A DNA stretch of 64,000 nt from Lachnospiraceae bacterium (GTDB taxonomy: Bacteria; Bacillota; Clostridia; Lachnospirales; Lachnospiraceae). The DNA is taken from positions 23,940-87,939 of the forward strand of contig JAEEVO010000002.1 of the NCBI GenBank assembly GCA_016290905.1. The letters run 5' to 3'. This document shows positions 50,952 through 61,244 of the stretch, piece by piece (within the stretch, counting starts at the first letter, position 1; each line of letters opens with the position of its first letter). A program made the position numbers and the translations under genes. Below the pieces are notes generated by a model. That model had not been told where the DNA came from and did not search any database. It was given only the letters and a program-made list of their open reading frames with translations.

Positions 50952-51013
50952 AGATGCGGAGCATCGTTTTGTTACCGAGGAAACGCTGAAAGCGTTTTCG
51001 AGGTGACTTTGAC
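50952..51013 (+). repeat. Intergenic structured repeat family A, copy 4a (left part displaced to 50860-50877)
   Basis: agatgcggagcatcgttttgttaccgaggaaacgctgaaagcgttttcgaggtgactttgac. Confidence 0.93.
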
Positions 51014-51084
51014 CAAAACAGAAGATGCGGAGCATCGTTTTGTTACCGAGGAAACGCTGAAGGCGTTTTCGAGGTGACTTTGAC
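51014..51084 (+). repeat. Intergenic structured repeat family A, copy 4b
   Basis: caaaacagaagatgcggagcatcgttttgttaccgaggaaacgctgaaggcgttttcgaggtgactttgac; near-identical tandem of 4a. Confidence 0.95.
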
Positions 51085-51114
51085 TTACTCTATATGTAAA
51101 GTAACGGAGGTACC

Positions 51115-52914
51115 ATGAAAACCGTAAATAGTAAATCATTAGACAGATTAAAAGTGAGCAGGCTGTCCTGGCTCTGGGAAAATATGGAGGGTAAGCGCGG
51201 TCTGTTCATCATAGCGTTGGCCGGTACCGTGGTCTACAATATAATGCAGCTGGTCGTACCGTATTTTTCCGGAAGGATCGTACAGCTTTTAAGGGACATA
51301 CAGGAACAGGAGCTGAACATCTCGGATTATAAAAACGACTTCATAAGGCTTATAATCCTGATGGTAGTGCTGACTCTCATCCGTGTCATCATCGTATACG
51401 GAGACTGTATGGCGTACGAGCATGTATCCCAGAAAACGCTCTACCGCATAAGAAATTTCTTATATGACAAGATACAGCGTCAGGATATGAAGTTTTACGG
51501 GACCTATCGTACCGGCGATCTCATGACGAGAGTAACCGGTGACCTTGACGCAGTAAGACATAACATAGCATGGGTAATAAGGATGATAGTCGAGTCGGTA
51601 ACACTGTTTACCGCAACGGCGGTGTATTTCCTGATCATGAACTGGCGGCTTGCGCTGTGCCTGCTGATCGTATCGCCCCTTATCTGCGTTATCGTGTTCA
51701 GGTTCAGAAGAAGCGTAGCTCCCAAGCATGCACTACTTAGGGAAAAGCTTGCGGGAATGAATACGGACGCACAGGAAAACATATCCGGTAACAGAGTTGT
51801 AAGAGCGTTCGCAAGGGAAGATTATGAGATAGGTAAATTTGACAAGGCCAATAAGGACTTTGAGGAAACCGGCATCAATACCCACATGACTTGGCTCAAG
51901 TATTTCCCGGGAGTTGAAACTATCGCAAATGCGCTGCCCGTAATACATCTTATCATCGGCGGTCTGTTCTTTATAAACGGTGACCTTACAATGGGAGATT
52001 ATGTTGCATTCTCCGGACTTATCTGGGCTTTAGCAAACCCCATGAGACAGATGGGTAACATCATGAATGAATTCCAGCGCTTCTCCGCAGCATCGGCGAA
52101 GGTCATGGAAATCTACTACTCGGAGCCGGAGATTGTTGACAGGCCCGACGCCATCCCCCATCCCGACAGGTTTAAGGGGAAGGTTGAGTTCAAGCACGTA
52201 TCGTTTAAATATGACGACGGAATATATCCTGTACTGAAGGACATCTCATTCGTCGCCAATCCGGGTGAAACCGTGGCGATAATAGGCGAGACCGGATGCG
52301 GCAAGACGTCGCTCATACAGATGATCCCCAGATTCTTTGAGGCAAATGAGGGCGAGGTCCTGGTTGATGATGTACCGGTTGAAAAGTATAAGCTTGAGGA
52401 TCTGAGAAAGAACATAGGTCTTGCAACACAGGACGTGCTTTTGTACTCGGATACCATTGAAGGAAACATAGCATACGGCGCGTCGACCATGAAGCCCGAT
52501 GAGGTGACAAAGTACGCGAAGTACTCTGCAGCGGCTGATTTCATAGAGAAGCTGCCTGAGGGCTATGACACGATAGTCGGAGAAAGAGGAGTAGGCCTTT
52601 CGGGCGGTCAGAAGCAGCGTATTTCCTTAGCGCGTGCTCTTGCCATAAAACCTTCGATACTTATCCTTGACGACACGACTTCGGCTGTCGACATGGAAAC
52701 GGAAAAAGTCATTCAGCACAGCTTAAGAAATTTGGATTTCCCTTGTACGAAGATAATAATCGCACAGCGTATATCAACCACCAAGGCTGCCGACAAGATC
52801 ATCGTCTTAAAGGACGGAAAGATCCTGGAAGAGGGAAGCCACAAGGAGCTTGTTGAAAAGAAGGGATATTACGCAGATCTCGTTAACCTCCAGATCGGAG
52901 AAATTTCGGCGTGA
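51115..52914 (+). CDS. ABC exporter half-transporter (degenerate Walker B Asp)
   Basis: GETGCGKTSLIQMIPRFFEANEGEVLVDD; LSGGQKQRISLARALAIKPSILILDDTTSAVDMET. Confidence 0.95.
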   Translation: MKTVNSKSLDRLKVSRLSWLWENMEGKRGLFIIALAGTVVYNIMQLVVPYFSGRIVQLLRDIQEQELNISDYKNDFIRLIILMVVLTLIRVIIVYGDCMAYEHVSQKTLYRIRNFLYDKIQRQDMKFYGTYRTGDLMTRVTGDLDAVRHNIAWVIRMIVESVTLFTATAVYFLIMNWRLALCLLIVSPLICVIVFRFRRSVAPKHALLREKLAGMNTDAQENISGNRVVRAFAREDYEIGKFDKANKDFEETGINTHMTWLKYFPGVETIANALPVIHLIIGGLFFINGDLTMGDYVAFSGLIWALANPMRQMGNIMNEFQRFSAASAKVMEIYYSEPEIVDRPDAIPHPDRFKGKVEFKHVSFKYDDGIYPVLKDISFVANPGETVAIIGETGCGKTSLIQMIPRFFEANEGEVLVDDVPVEKYKLEDLRKNIGLATQDVLLYSDTIEGNIAYGASTMKPDEVTKYAKYSAAADFIEKLPEGYDTIVGERGVGLSGGQKQRISLARALAIKPSILILDDTTSAVDMETEKVIQHSLRNLDFPCTKIIIAQRISTTKAADKIIVLKDGKILEEGSHKELVEKKGYYADLVNLQIGEISA

Positions 52915-52926
52915 CAGGAGAAAAAT

Positions 52927-54708
52927 ATGGCAGAGAAAAACACCTACAGGCAGGATGAAAGACTTGAGGAGCCGTTTGATATACGGCATCTGCTCCTTGC
53001 GTCCGCCTATATAAAGAAATACATAAAACAGATGGGGCTGGCACTTTTCTTAAGCATCCTCGGCGGAGCGCTGGGACTGCTTGCACCCATCATTACACAG
53101 AAAGCGATAGATGACGCGCTGATACATCCGGATATCAAGCTTTTGATCATACTGTCGGTACTGCTGGTATCGGTATATGCCGTAAGCATCCTGTTTACCA
53201 CGATCAGATCAAAGATGATGGTAAAGGTATCGCAGCGTATCATCTATGATATAAGAAAAGACCTTTTTGCACACCTGCAGAAGCTTTCCTTCCAGTATTA
53301 TGACGACCGTCCTCACGGAAAGATACTGATACGTGTCGTAAACTATGTAAACTCCGTATCGGATATGCTTTCGAACGGACTGATAAACATCATACTCGAG
53401 ACCATAAACCTTGTAATCATAATCATATATATGTTTATGGTCGATGTACAGATGTCGCTGGTCGTTTTGTGCGGCGTACCGATCCTTGCGGTATTCATGC
53501 TCTGGATGAAGAACAGGCAGCGTAAGGCATGGCAGGCGGTATCAAACAAGAGCTCGAACTTAAACGCATATCTTCAGGAAAACATAGTCGGCGCAAGGAT
53601 AACCCAGATATTCGCAAGGGAAAACGAGAATGCGAAGGTATTTGAGGGACTGTCCGAGGACTGCCGCAGGACATGGATGAAGGCGGTAAGATGCAATAAC
53701 CTCATGTGGCCCGGAATTGACGCGATATCGGTATTGATAAGAGCCGCGATATTCCTTTTCGGTATCATGGTATTTGCCGAAGGTTCCAAGTCCATCGGAA
53801 CGATCATAGCCATATCGGGATATTCGGCACGTTTCTGGCAGCCCATCATGAACATGGGAAACATATTCAACAACTTCCTCAACAACATGGCATATCTTGA
53901 GCGTATTTTCGAGACCATGGATGAAAAGGTGACCGTTGCCGACGTCGAAAACGCCGTTGAAATGCCCGAGATCAAGGGACATGTTGAGTTTAAGAACGTA
54001 AGCTTCTCCTATGAGGAGGGAAAAGAGGTACTGCACGACGTATCCTTCGACGTGCAGCCCGGAATGAGCATAGCGTTAGTCGGACCCACGGGAGCGGGCA
54101 AGAGCACGATTGTAAACCTCATTTCCAGATTCTATAACGTGGAAAAGGGTCAGGTGCTCATCGACGGACAGGATATCTCGAAGGTAACCTTACAGTCCCT
54201 GCGTTCCCAGATGGGTATAATGATGCAGGACAGCTTTATTTTCTCGGGGACGATAAGGGATAACATAGCATACGGAAAGCTGGACGCTACGGACAAGGAA
54301 ATAGAAGAGGCAAGCGTTAAGGTATGTGCAGACGCCTTTATCAAGAAGATGCCGGGCGGATACAACACCGAGGTTAAGGAGAGAGGCTCACTCTTGAGCC
54401 AGGGGCAGAAACAGCTTATATCCTTTGCCAGGACGCTTATCTCAGACCCGAAGATACTCATACTTGATGAGGCAACCTCAAGTATAGACGTTCAGACGGA
54501 AAAAGCCCTTCAGGAAGGATTAAACAAGATGCTTAAGGGCAGGACGAGCTTCATCGTCGCTCACCGTCTCTCCACCATCCGCAACTGTGACAGGATAATG
54601 TACATAGATGACGGCGGCATCGTTGAGACCGGAAACCATGAAGAGCTCATGGCAAAGCATGGAGCATATTATAAACTGTATACAACACAGATCGAGGAGA
54701 TAGCGTAA
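52927..54708 (+). CDS. ABC exporter half-transporter
   Basis: GPTGAGKSTIVNLISRFYNVEKGQVLIDG; LSQGQKQLISFARTLISDPKILILDEATSSID. Confidence 0.95.
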   Translation: MAEKNTYRQDERLEEPFDIRHLLLASAYIKKYIKQMGLALFLSILGGALGLLAPIITQKAIDDALIHPDIKLLIILSVLLVSVYAVSILFTTIRSKMMVKVSQRIIYDIRKDLFAHLQKLSFQYYDDRPHGKILIRVVNYVNSVSDMLSNGLINIILETINLVIIIIYMFMVDVQMSLVVLCGVPILAVFMLWMKNRQRKAWQAVSNKSSNLNAYLQENIVGARITQIFARENENAKVFEGLSEDCRRTWMKAVRCNNLMWPGIDAISVLIRAAIFLFGIMVFAEGSKSIGTIIAISGYSARFWQPIMNMGNIFNNFLNNMAYLERIFETMDEKVTVADVENAVEMPEIKGHVEFKNVSFSYEEGKEVLHDVSFDVQPGMSIALVGPTGAGKSTIVNLISRFYNVEKGQVLIDGQDISKVTLQSLRSQMGIMMQDSFIFSGTIRDNIAYGKLDATDKEIEEASVKVCADAFIKKMPGGYNTEVKERGSLLSQGQKQLISFARTLISDPKILILDEATSSIDVQTEKALQEGLNKMLKGRTSFIVAHRLSTIRNCDRIMYIDDGGIVETGNHEELMAKHGAYYKLYTTQIEEIA

Positions 54709-54821
54709 GCTGTCTCTTTTTTGAGTGATAAGTGATTTGAAAAATTCTCCTTGCACATAAACCCAAAATAGTTTAAAATAGAAATAGTGTGTAAAAATCT
54801 ATCATTGAGGGGGAGAAGTGT

Positions 54822-55805
54822 ATGAGAACATTCAGAAAAGATCTTTGGAACGACGGGGAATATACATATGAGGCAGCCTATGGTTTTATGCCCAATATCA
54901 TGGCGTTCTTACATGATGAGGACGATGAGGCAAGGAAATGCATGCTGGTAGCGCCGGGCGGCGGATACTGCATGTGCGCGCCTCATGAGGGAGAACTCGT
55001 AGCTCTTGAGTTCTACAAAAAGGGCATGAATGTATTTGTGCTCACATATACCACGGATATCACCATGTCCATACCGTTAAAGAAGCAGCCGCTTAACGAT
55101 ATCGCAAGGGCCGTAAGAGCGATCAGGAAGAATGCGGAAGATTATCACATCCTGTCAGACAAGCTGATCATCTGCGGTTTTTCGGCAGCAGGACATCTCT
55201 GTGCAACACTTGCAACGCATTTCGATGATGTAAAGGATCCGGATGCGGCATATGACGGTATCTCCTGCAGGCCTGACGGAGTAATCCTCGGATACCCCGT
55301 TATCACATCGGGAGAGTATACGCATATATATTCGATACAGGCGCTTCTCGGAAAAGAGCCCATGGAGGACGAGCTTGAATATTTCTCACTTGAGAAACAG
55401 GTAACTCCCGAGACTCCGCCCTGCTTTATATGGCAGACCTTAGGCGATACACTGGTACCTGTGGAAAACAGCTATCTTTTTGCTGAAGCACTGAGAAAGA
55501 ATAAGGTAAATTATGCCCAGTATGTTTTCCCGTTCGGGGATCACGGTTTATCAATAGCAAGTATGGAACAGTTTGCAGGCTGGAAGGGTGGAAAGTATTC
55601 CGGGGAGCAGCTTGAAAAAGTACTTGAGCATCTGAAGGCAGGCACACTTGTACGTGTATCGGAACAGAGGACGAAAGAGCTTATGGATCAGTTCTTCGGT
55701 CCGAACAAGATGCCGGAGATGCCTCCGATGAAGATGGAAAACAATCCGTTTGCGGACATCAATATGTGGCCCGAGCTTGCTTTCATATGGCTTTCAAGGC
55801 TGTAA
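54822..55805 (+). CDS. Alpha/beta hydrolase (esterase/lipase-like)
   Basis: CMLVAPGGGYCMCAPHEGELVALEFYKKGMNVFVLTYT; IICGFSAAGHLCATLATHF; WQTLGDTLVPVENS; FPFGDHGLS. Confidence 0.9.
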   Translation: MRTFRKDLWNDGEYTYEAAYGFMPNIMAFLHDEDDEARKCMLVAPGGGYCMCAPHEGELVALEFYKKGMNVFVLTYTTDITMSIPLKKQPLNDIARAVRAIRKNAEDYHILSDKLIICGFSAAGHLCATLATHFDDVKDPDAAYDGISCRPDGVILGYPVITSGEYTHIYSIQALLGKEPMEDELEYFSLEKQVTPETPPCFIWQTLGDTLVPVENSYLFAEALRKNKVNYAQYVFPFGDHGLSIASMEQFAGWKGGKYSGEQLEKVLEHLKAGTLVRVSEQRTKELMDQFFGPNKMPEMPPMKMENNPFADINMWPELAFIWLSRL

Positions 55806-55882
55806 AAAATGATACTAAGGTCAAAAGTCCGGAATGTTTAGAGAATTTTTGACATTATGACATAAAGGAGTTGCAGAAATAA

Positions 55883-58800
55883 ATGGCAGCAAACAGTAAA
55901 AAATCCGGCAGCAGTGCCAAGGGCAAGGGAACTGCACGGAAAACCGCTTCGGGACAGAAAAGACAGGGACCGGAGTCGGTGAATATAAACGGAAGGAAAA
56001 GCATGTCGCGGGGACGGAACACAAAAACCGCAGTCATGGAACCGGTTGTGGAAAGCCGTTCGCGCAGTATAGGACGGGCACCTGCCGTTAAGAAGAATTC
56101 GGATGCAAAGCGCGATGATATCATCATAATCGTCGTAACACTGGTGTGCATCCTTATGGTGCTCAGCTATCTGAACATATGCGGAGTGGTCGGAACGGGC
56201 ATAAATGCTTTTGTTTTCGGTATGTTCGGCAGGCTTGGGTATATAATTCCGTTTATTGTGTGGGTACTTACGGTATTTATCATTGCCAACAAGGATAACG
56301 GTGTAAGCCCGCTTGGAATAGTTTATGCAGTACTGTTATCCGGGGTTCTGGGTGCGCTGATACATCTCGCGGTCGGAGAATATGATAAAACCGTAGGAGT
56401 CTTTGAATATTTCACAAATTCCAGCCTCGGCTATGAGGGTGCGTCACCGACTTACGGCGGACTTCTTGGCGGATTATTCGTAAAGCTGCTCTATCCGCTT
56501 GTCGGAAAGGTTGCTACGGTACTTATACTCATTGCGCTTTTACTGATACTTTTTGTCCTTATGACAGGAAAGCCTTTCATTATGGCCGTTGTCAGAAAGT
56601 TTAACAGGCGTATAAACGATTATCGCAGAAGAAGAGCAATAGAGAAAAACGAACAGGGATACTATGAGGATCTGGAGTATGCACCGGAAAACGCTACACC
56701 GTCGGGGGTCAGGTACGGCGTAAGACGTCCTCCCGAGAGACGTATGGGAACCATGAATGTATCCTTCACGAAAAAGGGTGCGGCTCCGGCTGCGGAGAAG
56801 ACTGTATCCGCCGAAAAAACCTCGAAGAATGCAAAAAACGCCAAAAGAACTTCTGTGCAGGAACCCGGTATGGATGAACGCAGGCAGGAGCAGAAACCCG
56901 CTCCTCAGAAGACGGCGAATCTTTATATACCGGGCATCGGAAACGTACCGCTTGGTAAAAATTCAGCTTCGCAGATTAGTGAGACGGAGTATACCGATCT
57001 CGATTTTGCAGAGGTTGCGGATGACGGAAGACAGGGTCTTTCGGGCGGCATAAAGAAAGAAACCACAAGAAAGCATGACGAATTTGCCGATGATAACAGG
57101 ATAACGAGGGTGGGTGTAAAGACGCTTCATTCCGGAAGTATCAGGAAAACGGAAGATGACAACATCATGAGCGTCGAAGGCATCAGGAAAAGGACTGCGG
57201 AATATGTCAAGCCCTATCTTGATGATGAGCTTTACAACAGTACGAAAGAGCCTGCAAATGATATGGACTCGGAGCTCTATGATGCAAGACCCGATTACGA
57301 CAGTGAGAAGGACATTGCGGAGCAGGTACGTAAGCTTCTTGACGATCAGGAGGATGAAGAAAAAGCTTTGCCCGACAGTTCCGACAATGTGACTCCGATC
57401 GCCCGGAAGGAAATAATAGAAGTCATACCGGATGAGAAGGAAACGACAGCGCAGGAGGATGATCAGGTAAGCAGAACATCCGAAAAAACTGACGATGAGA
57501 AAAATGCAGAAGAAAAGACTACAGAAGTAGAACAAATAGAAGAGGCCGATAAAGCGAAGAAGCAGTATGAGAACGTTACGAGGATAGGCTCGGGCGCAGC
57601 CGTATTTATCGATGTGACCAAGGAACCCGAAAAGCCTGTTATCCCCGAATACAAATTCCCGCCCTTAAGCCTTCTTAATAAGAGCAAGATTCATCAGCAG
57701 AATGCGGCTATGAAGAAAAATGAACTCGAAGCCACCATACAAAAGCTGCAGAGTACTTTTGAGAGCTTTGGCGTAGGCGTAAGGGTAACAGATGCAAGCA
57801 TCGGATCTACGGTAACGAGATATGAGCTGCTTCCGGATCAGGGAGTAAAGGTTAAGACCATTACGGCACTTAGCGATGATATCAAGCTTGCGCTTGCCGT
57901 TCCCGATATAAGGATAGAGGCTCCCATTCCGGGTAAGGCAGCAGTTGGTATAGAGGTTCCCAACAAGGAAAGTACGCCCGTACTTTTCGGAGATCTGATA
58001 GACAGCGATGAGTTCAGGAATTCCAAGTCAACTCTGGCGTTTGCGGTGGGTAAGGATATCGGAGGAAAGTCCATTGTTTCCGATATCGGAGGCATGCCCC
58101 ATGCGCTAATAGCCGGTGCTACAGGCTCGGGTAAATCCGTATGCATCAATGCTCTTATAATGAGCATTCTCTATAAGGCAAAGCCTACGGACGTAAAGAT
58201 GATCATGATCGATCCCAAGAGGGTAGAGCTTGTAGGCTACAACGGCATACCGCATCTTCTTGTACCGGTAGTCACGGATGTAAAGAAGGCAAGCGGCGCG
58301 CTCAACTGGGCTATAGCCGAGATGGATGACCGTTATAAGCGTTTTGCGGAAAATGCCGTAACGAATCTTGCTTCGTATAATACTCTGATGGAGGAACGTT
58401 TTATAGAGGAAGGCGGAGAGGGAGAATGTCCCGATAAGCTTCCTCGAATACTGATCATCGTAGACGAGTTGAACGACCTTATGATGACAGCCAATTCCAA
58501 AGAGGTCGAAGCTGATATCTGCCGTCTGACGCAGCTTGCGCGCGCCTGCGGCATACATGTCATTCTTGCGACTCAGCGTCCTTCGGTAAATGTTATCACA
58601 GGTACCATAAAGGCAAATATCCCCACAAGGATAGCTTTCGCGGTATCTTCGTTAGTGGATTCGAGAACGATCATAGACCAGGCCGGAGCCGAAAAGCTGA
58701 TAGGAAAGGGAGATATGCTGTTCTATCCTCAGGGTTATCCGAAGCCCGTCAGGCTTCAGGGCGCATATGTTTCCGATGCCGAGGTAGCGAAGGTTGTCAA

Positions 58801-59152
58801 ATATATAAAGGATCAGTGTAAGGAAGTAAAATACAGCGATCTTATAAGCAACCATATTGAGGCGAATTCAGCAGATAAACAGCAGTCAAAGGACGAGGGC
58901 GGAGCACAGGCTGAGGCCAGTGACAAGGACGAGTTCTTTGAGGAGGCCGGAAGACTTATCATTAAGAAGCAGAAGGCTTCGGTAGGCATGCTGCAGAGGG
59001 AATTCCGCATTGGCTTTAACAGAGCCGCACGTATTATGGATAAGCTGGCAGAGGAAGGCATAGTCGGTCCCGAAGACAGTACGAAGCCTCGTAAAATACT
59101 TATGACAATGGAAGAATTTGAGGCATATTTAGCTGCCAAAGGACAAGAATAA
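55883..59152 (+). CDS. FtsK/SpoIIIE family DNA translocase
   Basis: N-terminal TM region; PHALIAGATGSGKSVCINALIMSILYKAKPTDVKMIMIDPKRVELVGYNGIPHLLVPVVTD; C-terminal gamma domain winged helix. Confidence 0.96.
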   Translation: MAANSKKSGSSAKGKGTARKTASGQKRQGPESVNINGRKSMSRGRNTKTAVMEPVVESRSRSIGRAPAVKKNSDAKRDDIIIIVVTLVCILMVLSYLNICGVVGTGINAFVFGMFGRLGYIIPFIVWVLTVFIIANKDNGVSPLGIVYAVLLSGVLGALIHLAVGEYDKTVGVFEYFTNSSLGYEGASPTYGGLLGGLFVKLLYPLVGKVATVLILIALLLILFVLMTGKPFIMAVVRKFNRRINDYRRRRAIEKNEQGYYEDLEYAPENATPSGVRYGVRRPPERRMGTMNVSFTKKGAAPAAEKTVSAEKTSKNAKNAKRTSVQEPGMDERRQEQKPAPQKTANLYIPGIGNVPLGKNSASQISETEYTDLDFAEVADDGRQGLSGGIKKETTRKHDEFADDNRITRVGVKTLHSGSIRKTEDDNIMSVEGIRKRTAEYVKPYLDDELYNSTKEPANDMDSELYDARPDYDSEKDIAEQVRKLLDDQEDEEKALPDSSDNVTPIARKEIIEVIPDEKETTAQEDDQVSRTSEKTDDEKNAEEKTTEVEQIEEADKAKKQYENVTRIGSGAAVFIDVTKEPEKPVIPEYKFPPLSLLNKSKIHQQNAAMKKNELEATIQKLQSTFESFGVGVRVTDASIGSTVTRYELLPDQGVKVKTITALSDDIKLALAVPDIRIEAPIPGKAAVGIEVPNKESTPVLFGDLIDSDEFRNSKSTLAFAVGKDIGGKSIVSDIGGMPHALIAGATGSGKSVCINALIMSILYKAKPTDVKMIMIDPKRVELVGYNGIPHLLVPVVTDVKKASGALNWAIAEMDDRYKRFAENAVTNLASYNTLMEERFIEEGGEGECPDKLPRILIIVDELNDLMMTANSKEVEADICRLTQLARACGIHVILATQRPSVNVITGTIKANIPTRIAFAVSSLVDSRTIIDQAGAEKLIGKGDMLFYPQGYPKPVRLQGAYVSDAEVAKVVKYIKDQCKEVKYSDLISNHIEANSADKQQSKDEGGAQAEASDKDEFFEEAGRLIIKKQKASVGMLQREFRIGFNRAARIMDKLAEEGIVGPEDSTKPRKILMTMEEFEAYLAAKGQE

Positions 59153-59276
59153 TTCTTTAAAAAGAAGTTGACAAAATAAGTAATTTAAGTACAATAAATC
59201 TTGTGTATGGTATTACCTTGTGTTCATCGGATGTGAACGCAGATGAAAGGGGAGCCGTGATTACGGCATTTTAGTT

Positions 59277-60362
59277 ATGGCAAAAGAGAAAGAAACAAAG
59301 ATCGCAGCAGATGACAACAGACAGAAAGCCTTGGAGTCTGCTCTGGCACAGATTGAGAAGAGCTTCGGAAAAGGCTCTGTTATGAAGCTTGGCGACAAGA
59401 GCGCCCATATGAATATCGAGACGGTTTCCACAGGTTGCTTAAGCCTTGACCTTGCACTCGGCCTCGGCGGAGTTCCCAAGGGCAGGATCATAGAAATCTA
59501 CGGACCCGAATCAAGCGGAAAGACTACCGTTGCCCTGCATATGGTAGCTGAAGTACAGAAGAGAAACGGCATAGCAGGATTTATTGACGCGGAGCATGCA
59601 CTCGATCCCGCATATGCAAAGAACATAGGCGTCGATATCGACAACCTCTATATCTCGCAGCCCGATAACGGCGAGCAGGCTCTTGAAATCGCTGAGACCA
59701 TGGTACGTTCGGGTGCGGTTGACATTATTATCATCGACTCGGTTGCAGCCCTTGTTCCCAAGGCAGAGATAGAGGGCGACATGGGCGATTCCCATGTAGG
59801 TCTTCAGGCACGTCTTATGTCACAGGCATTAAGAAAACTTACCGGCGTTGTCAGCCGTACAAACTGTATAGTGGTATTCATCAACCAGCTCCGTGAGAAG
59901 GTCGGAGTCATGTTCGGAAATCCCGAGACGACAACCGGCGGACGTGCCCTTAAGTTCTATTCTTCCGTAAGAATGGATGTCCGCAGGATTGACAGCATTA
60001 AGAGTGCCGGCGAGGTTATCGGTAACAGGACCCGTGTTAAGGTTGTAAAGAACAAGATAGCGCCTCCTTTCAAGGAAGCTGAGTTTGATATCATTTACGG
60101 TAAGGGCATTTCCAAGCTCGGGGATATCATAGACCTTGCGGTAAACGACAACATTATCGTTAAGAGCGGATCATGGTTCTCATATAACGGTGACAAGATC
60201 GGCCAGGGCAGGGATAATACAAAGCAGTTCCTTGCAGAGCATCAGGATATAGCTGATGAGATCGAAAAGAAGGTTAGAGACAAATATGTCATCAAGCCTG
60301 ATGAGAGCCTGACCGAAGAGGATGAAGGCGAGTTCATCGAGGATCTGGACGGCGAGGATTGA
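59277..60362 (+). CDS. recA: Recombinase RecA
   Basis: [81 protein letters not shown]. Confidence 0.99.
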   Translation: MAKEKETKIAADDNRQKALESALAQIEKSFGKGSVMKLGDKSAHMNIETVSTGCLSLDLALGLGGVPKGRIIEIYGPESSGKTTVALHMVAEVQKRNGIAGFIDAEHALDPAYAKNIGVDIDNLYISQPDNGEQALEIAETMVRSGAVDIIIIDSVAALVPKAEIEGDMGDSHVGLQARLMSQALRKLTGVVSRTNCIVVFINQLREKVGVMFGNPETTTGGRALKFYSSVRMDVRRIDSIKSAGEVIGNRTRVKVVKNKIAPPFKEAEFDIIYGKGISKLGDIIDLAVNDNIIVKSGSWFSYNGDKIGQGRDNTKQFLAEHQDIADEIEKKVRDKYVIKPDESLTEEDEGEFIEDLDGED

Positions 60363-60379
60363 TCGTTAATAAAAATTTT

Positions 60380-60423
60380 AACAGGCGGCGGGGCATGCTT
60401 TATGCCTGTGACCGCCTGTTTTA
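60380..60423 (+). terminator. Intrinsic terminator after recA
   Basis: aacaggcggcggggc atgctttatgcctgtga ccgcctgtttt. Confidence 0.75.
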
Positions 60424-60442
60424 AATTGGAGAAAGGGAAAGA

Positions 60443-61084
60443 ATGACAGTAACATTTGGAGATAAAAAAGGTAAGAAAACTCCGGTGTATGTTGATGGTG
60501 CATACATCGGCGCCCTGTATCCCGGAGAACTGAGGCAGTATAATCTGGAGGATGAGGGTGAAATATCCGAAGCAGCATTGGAACGGGTACAGAAGGAATG
60601 CCTGCTCTTAAGGGCAAAAAGATATGTGATGAACCTGCTCCTGAAAGCCGATAAGACGGAGGAAGAGCTTAAACGCAAGCTCCGGGAGAACGGATATTCG
60701 GAAGAAACATCCGAAGGCGCAATAGAGTACGTCAGAAGCTTTCATTATATTGACGAACTGAGAACTGCCGAGAACTATATCAGGACAAAGATGTTTTCAA
60801 GCAGTGAAAAGGAAATACGTTATAAGCTGTCGGAAAAAGGTATAAATGATGAGACCATAGATATGGCATATGACAGAATTGCTGAAGAAAACGAGGATGA
60901 AGAGAACGGCAATACCGAGCTAAAGGCAGCTGAAAGCTTTTTGAGAAAAAAGCTGAAAACAGCCCCGGGTGAGGAACTGCCATATGAGGAAAAACAGAAG
61001 CTTATGAGCTCGGCTTACAGGAAGGGGTTTCGTTCCGAGACCATCAGAGAAGCCTTGGAGAACCTGCTCCGGGAAGATAGATAA
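60443..61084 (+). CDS. recX: Regulatory protein RecX
   Basis: RYVMNLLLKADKTEEELKRKLRENGYSEETSEGAIEYVRSFHYIDELRTAENYIRTK; adjacent to recA. Confidence 0.9.
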   Translation: MTVTFGDKKGKKTPVYVDGAYIGALYPGELRQYNLEDEGEISEAALERVQKECLLLRAKRYVMNLLLKADKTEEELKRKLRENGYSEETSEGAIEYVRSFHYIDELRTAENYIRTKMFSSSEKEIRYKLSEKGINDETIDMAYDRIAEENEDEENGNTELKAAESFLRKKLKTAPGEELPYEEKQKLMSSAYRKGFRSETIREALENLLREDR

Positions 61085-61108
61085 AAGTATCGATTTATAC
61101 TGTTTTTT

Positions 61109-61132
61109 AAGTGTCCCAAAGGGACACTTTTT
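61109..61132 (+). terminator. Intrinsic terminator after recX
   Basis: aagtgtccc aaa gggacactttttt-like hairpin. Confidence 0.8.
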
Positions 61133-61244
61133 GCTGCTATAAAGAAGAAATGCTTGCAAATCTGCCTTTGAGGTGGTATAGTTTGGTCGTGGAGCTAAAA
61201 AAGGAGCATGAAATGCTCAAGATAATTAGAAAAGGGGTACAAAT

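Noticed and set aside
59160-59276. LexA/SOS box upstream of recA
   Set aside because: The only palindrome is GTTCA-tcggatg-TGAAC, which has the opposite arm order to a GAAC-N4-GTTC-type box; no canonical SOS box could be supported.
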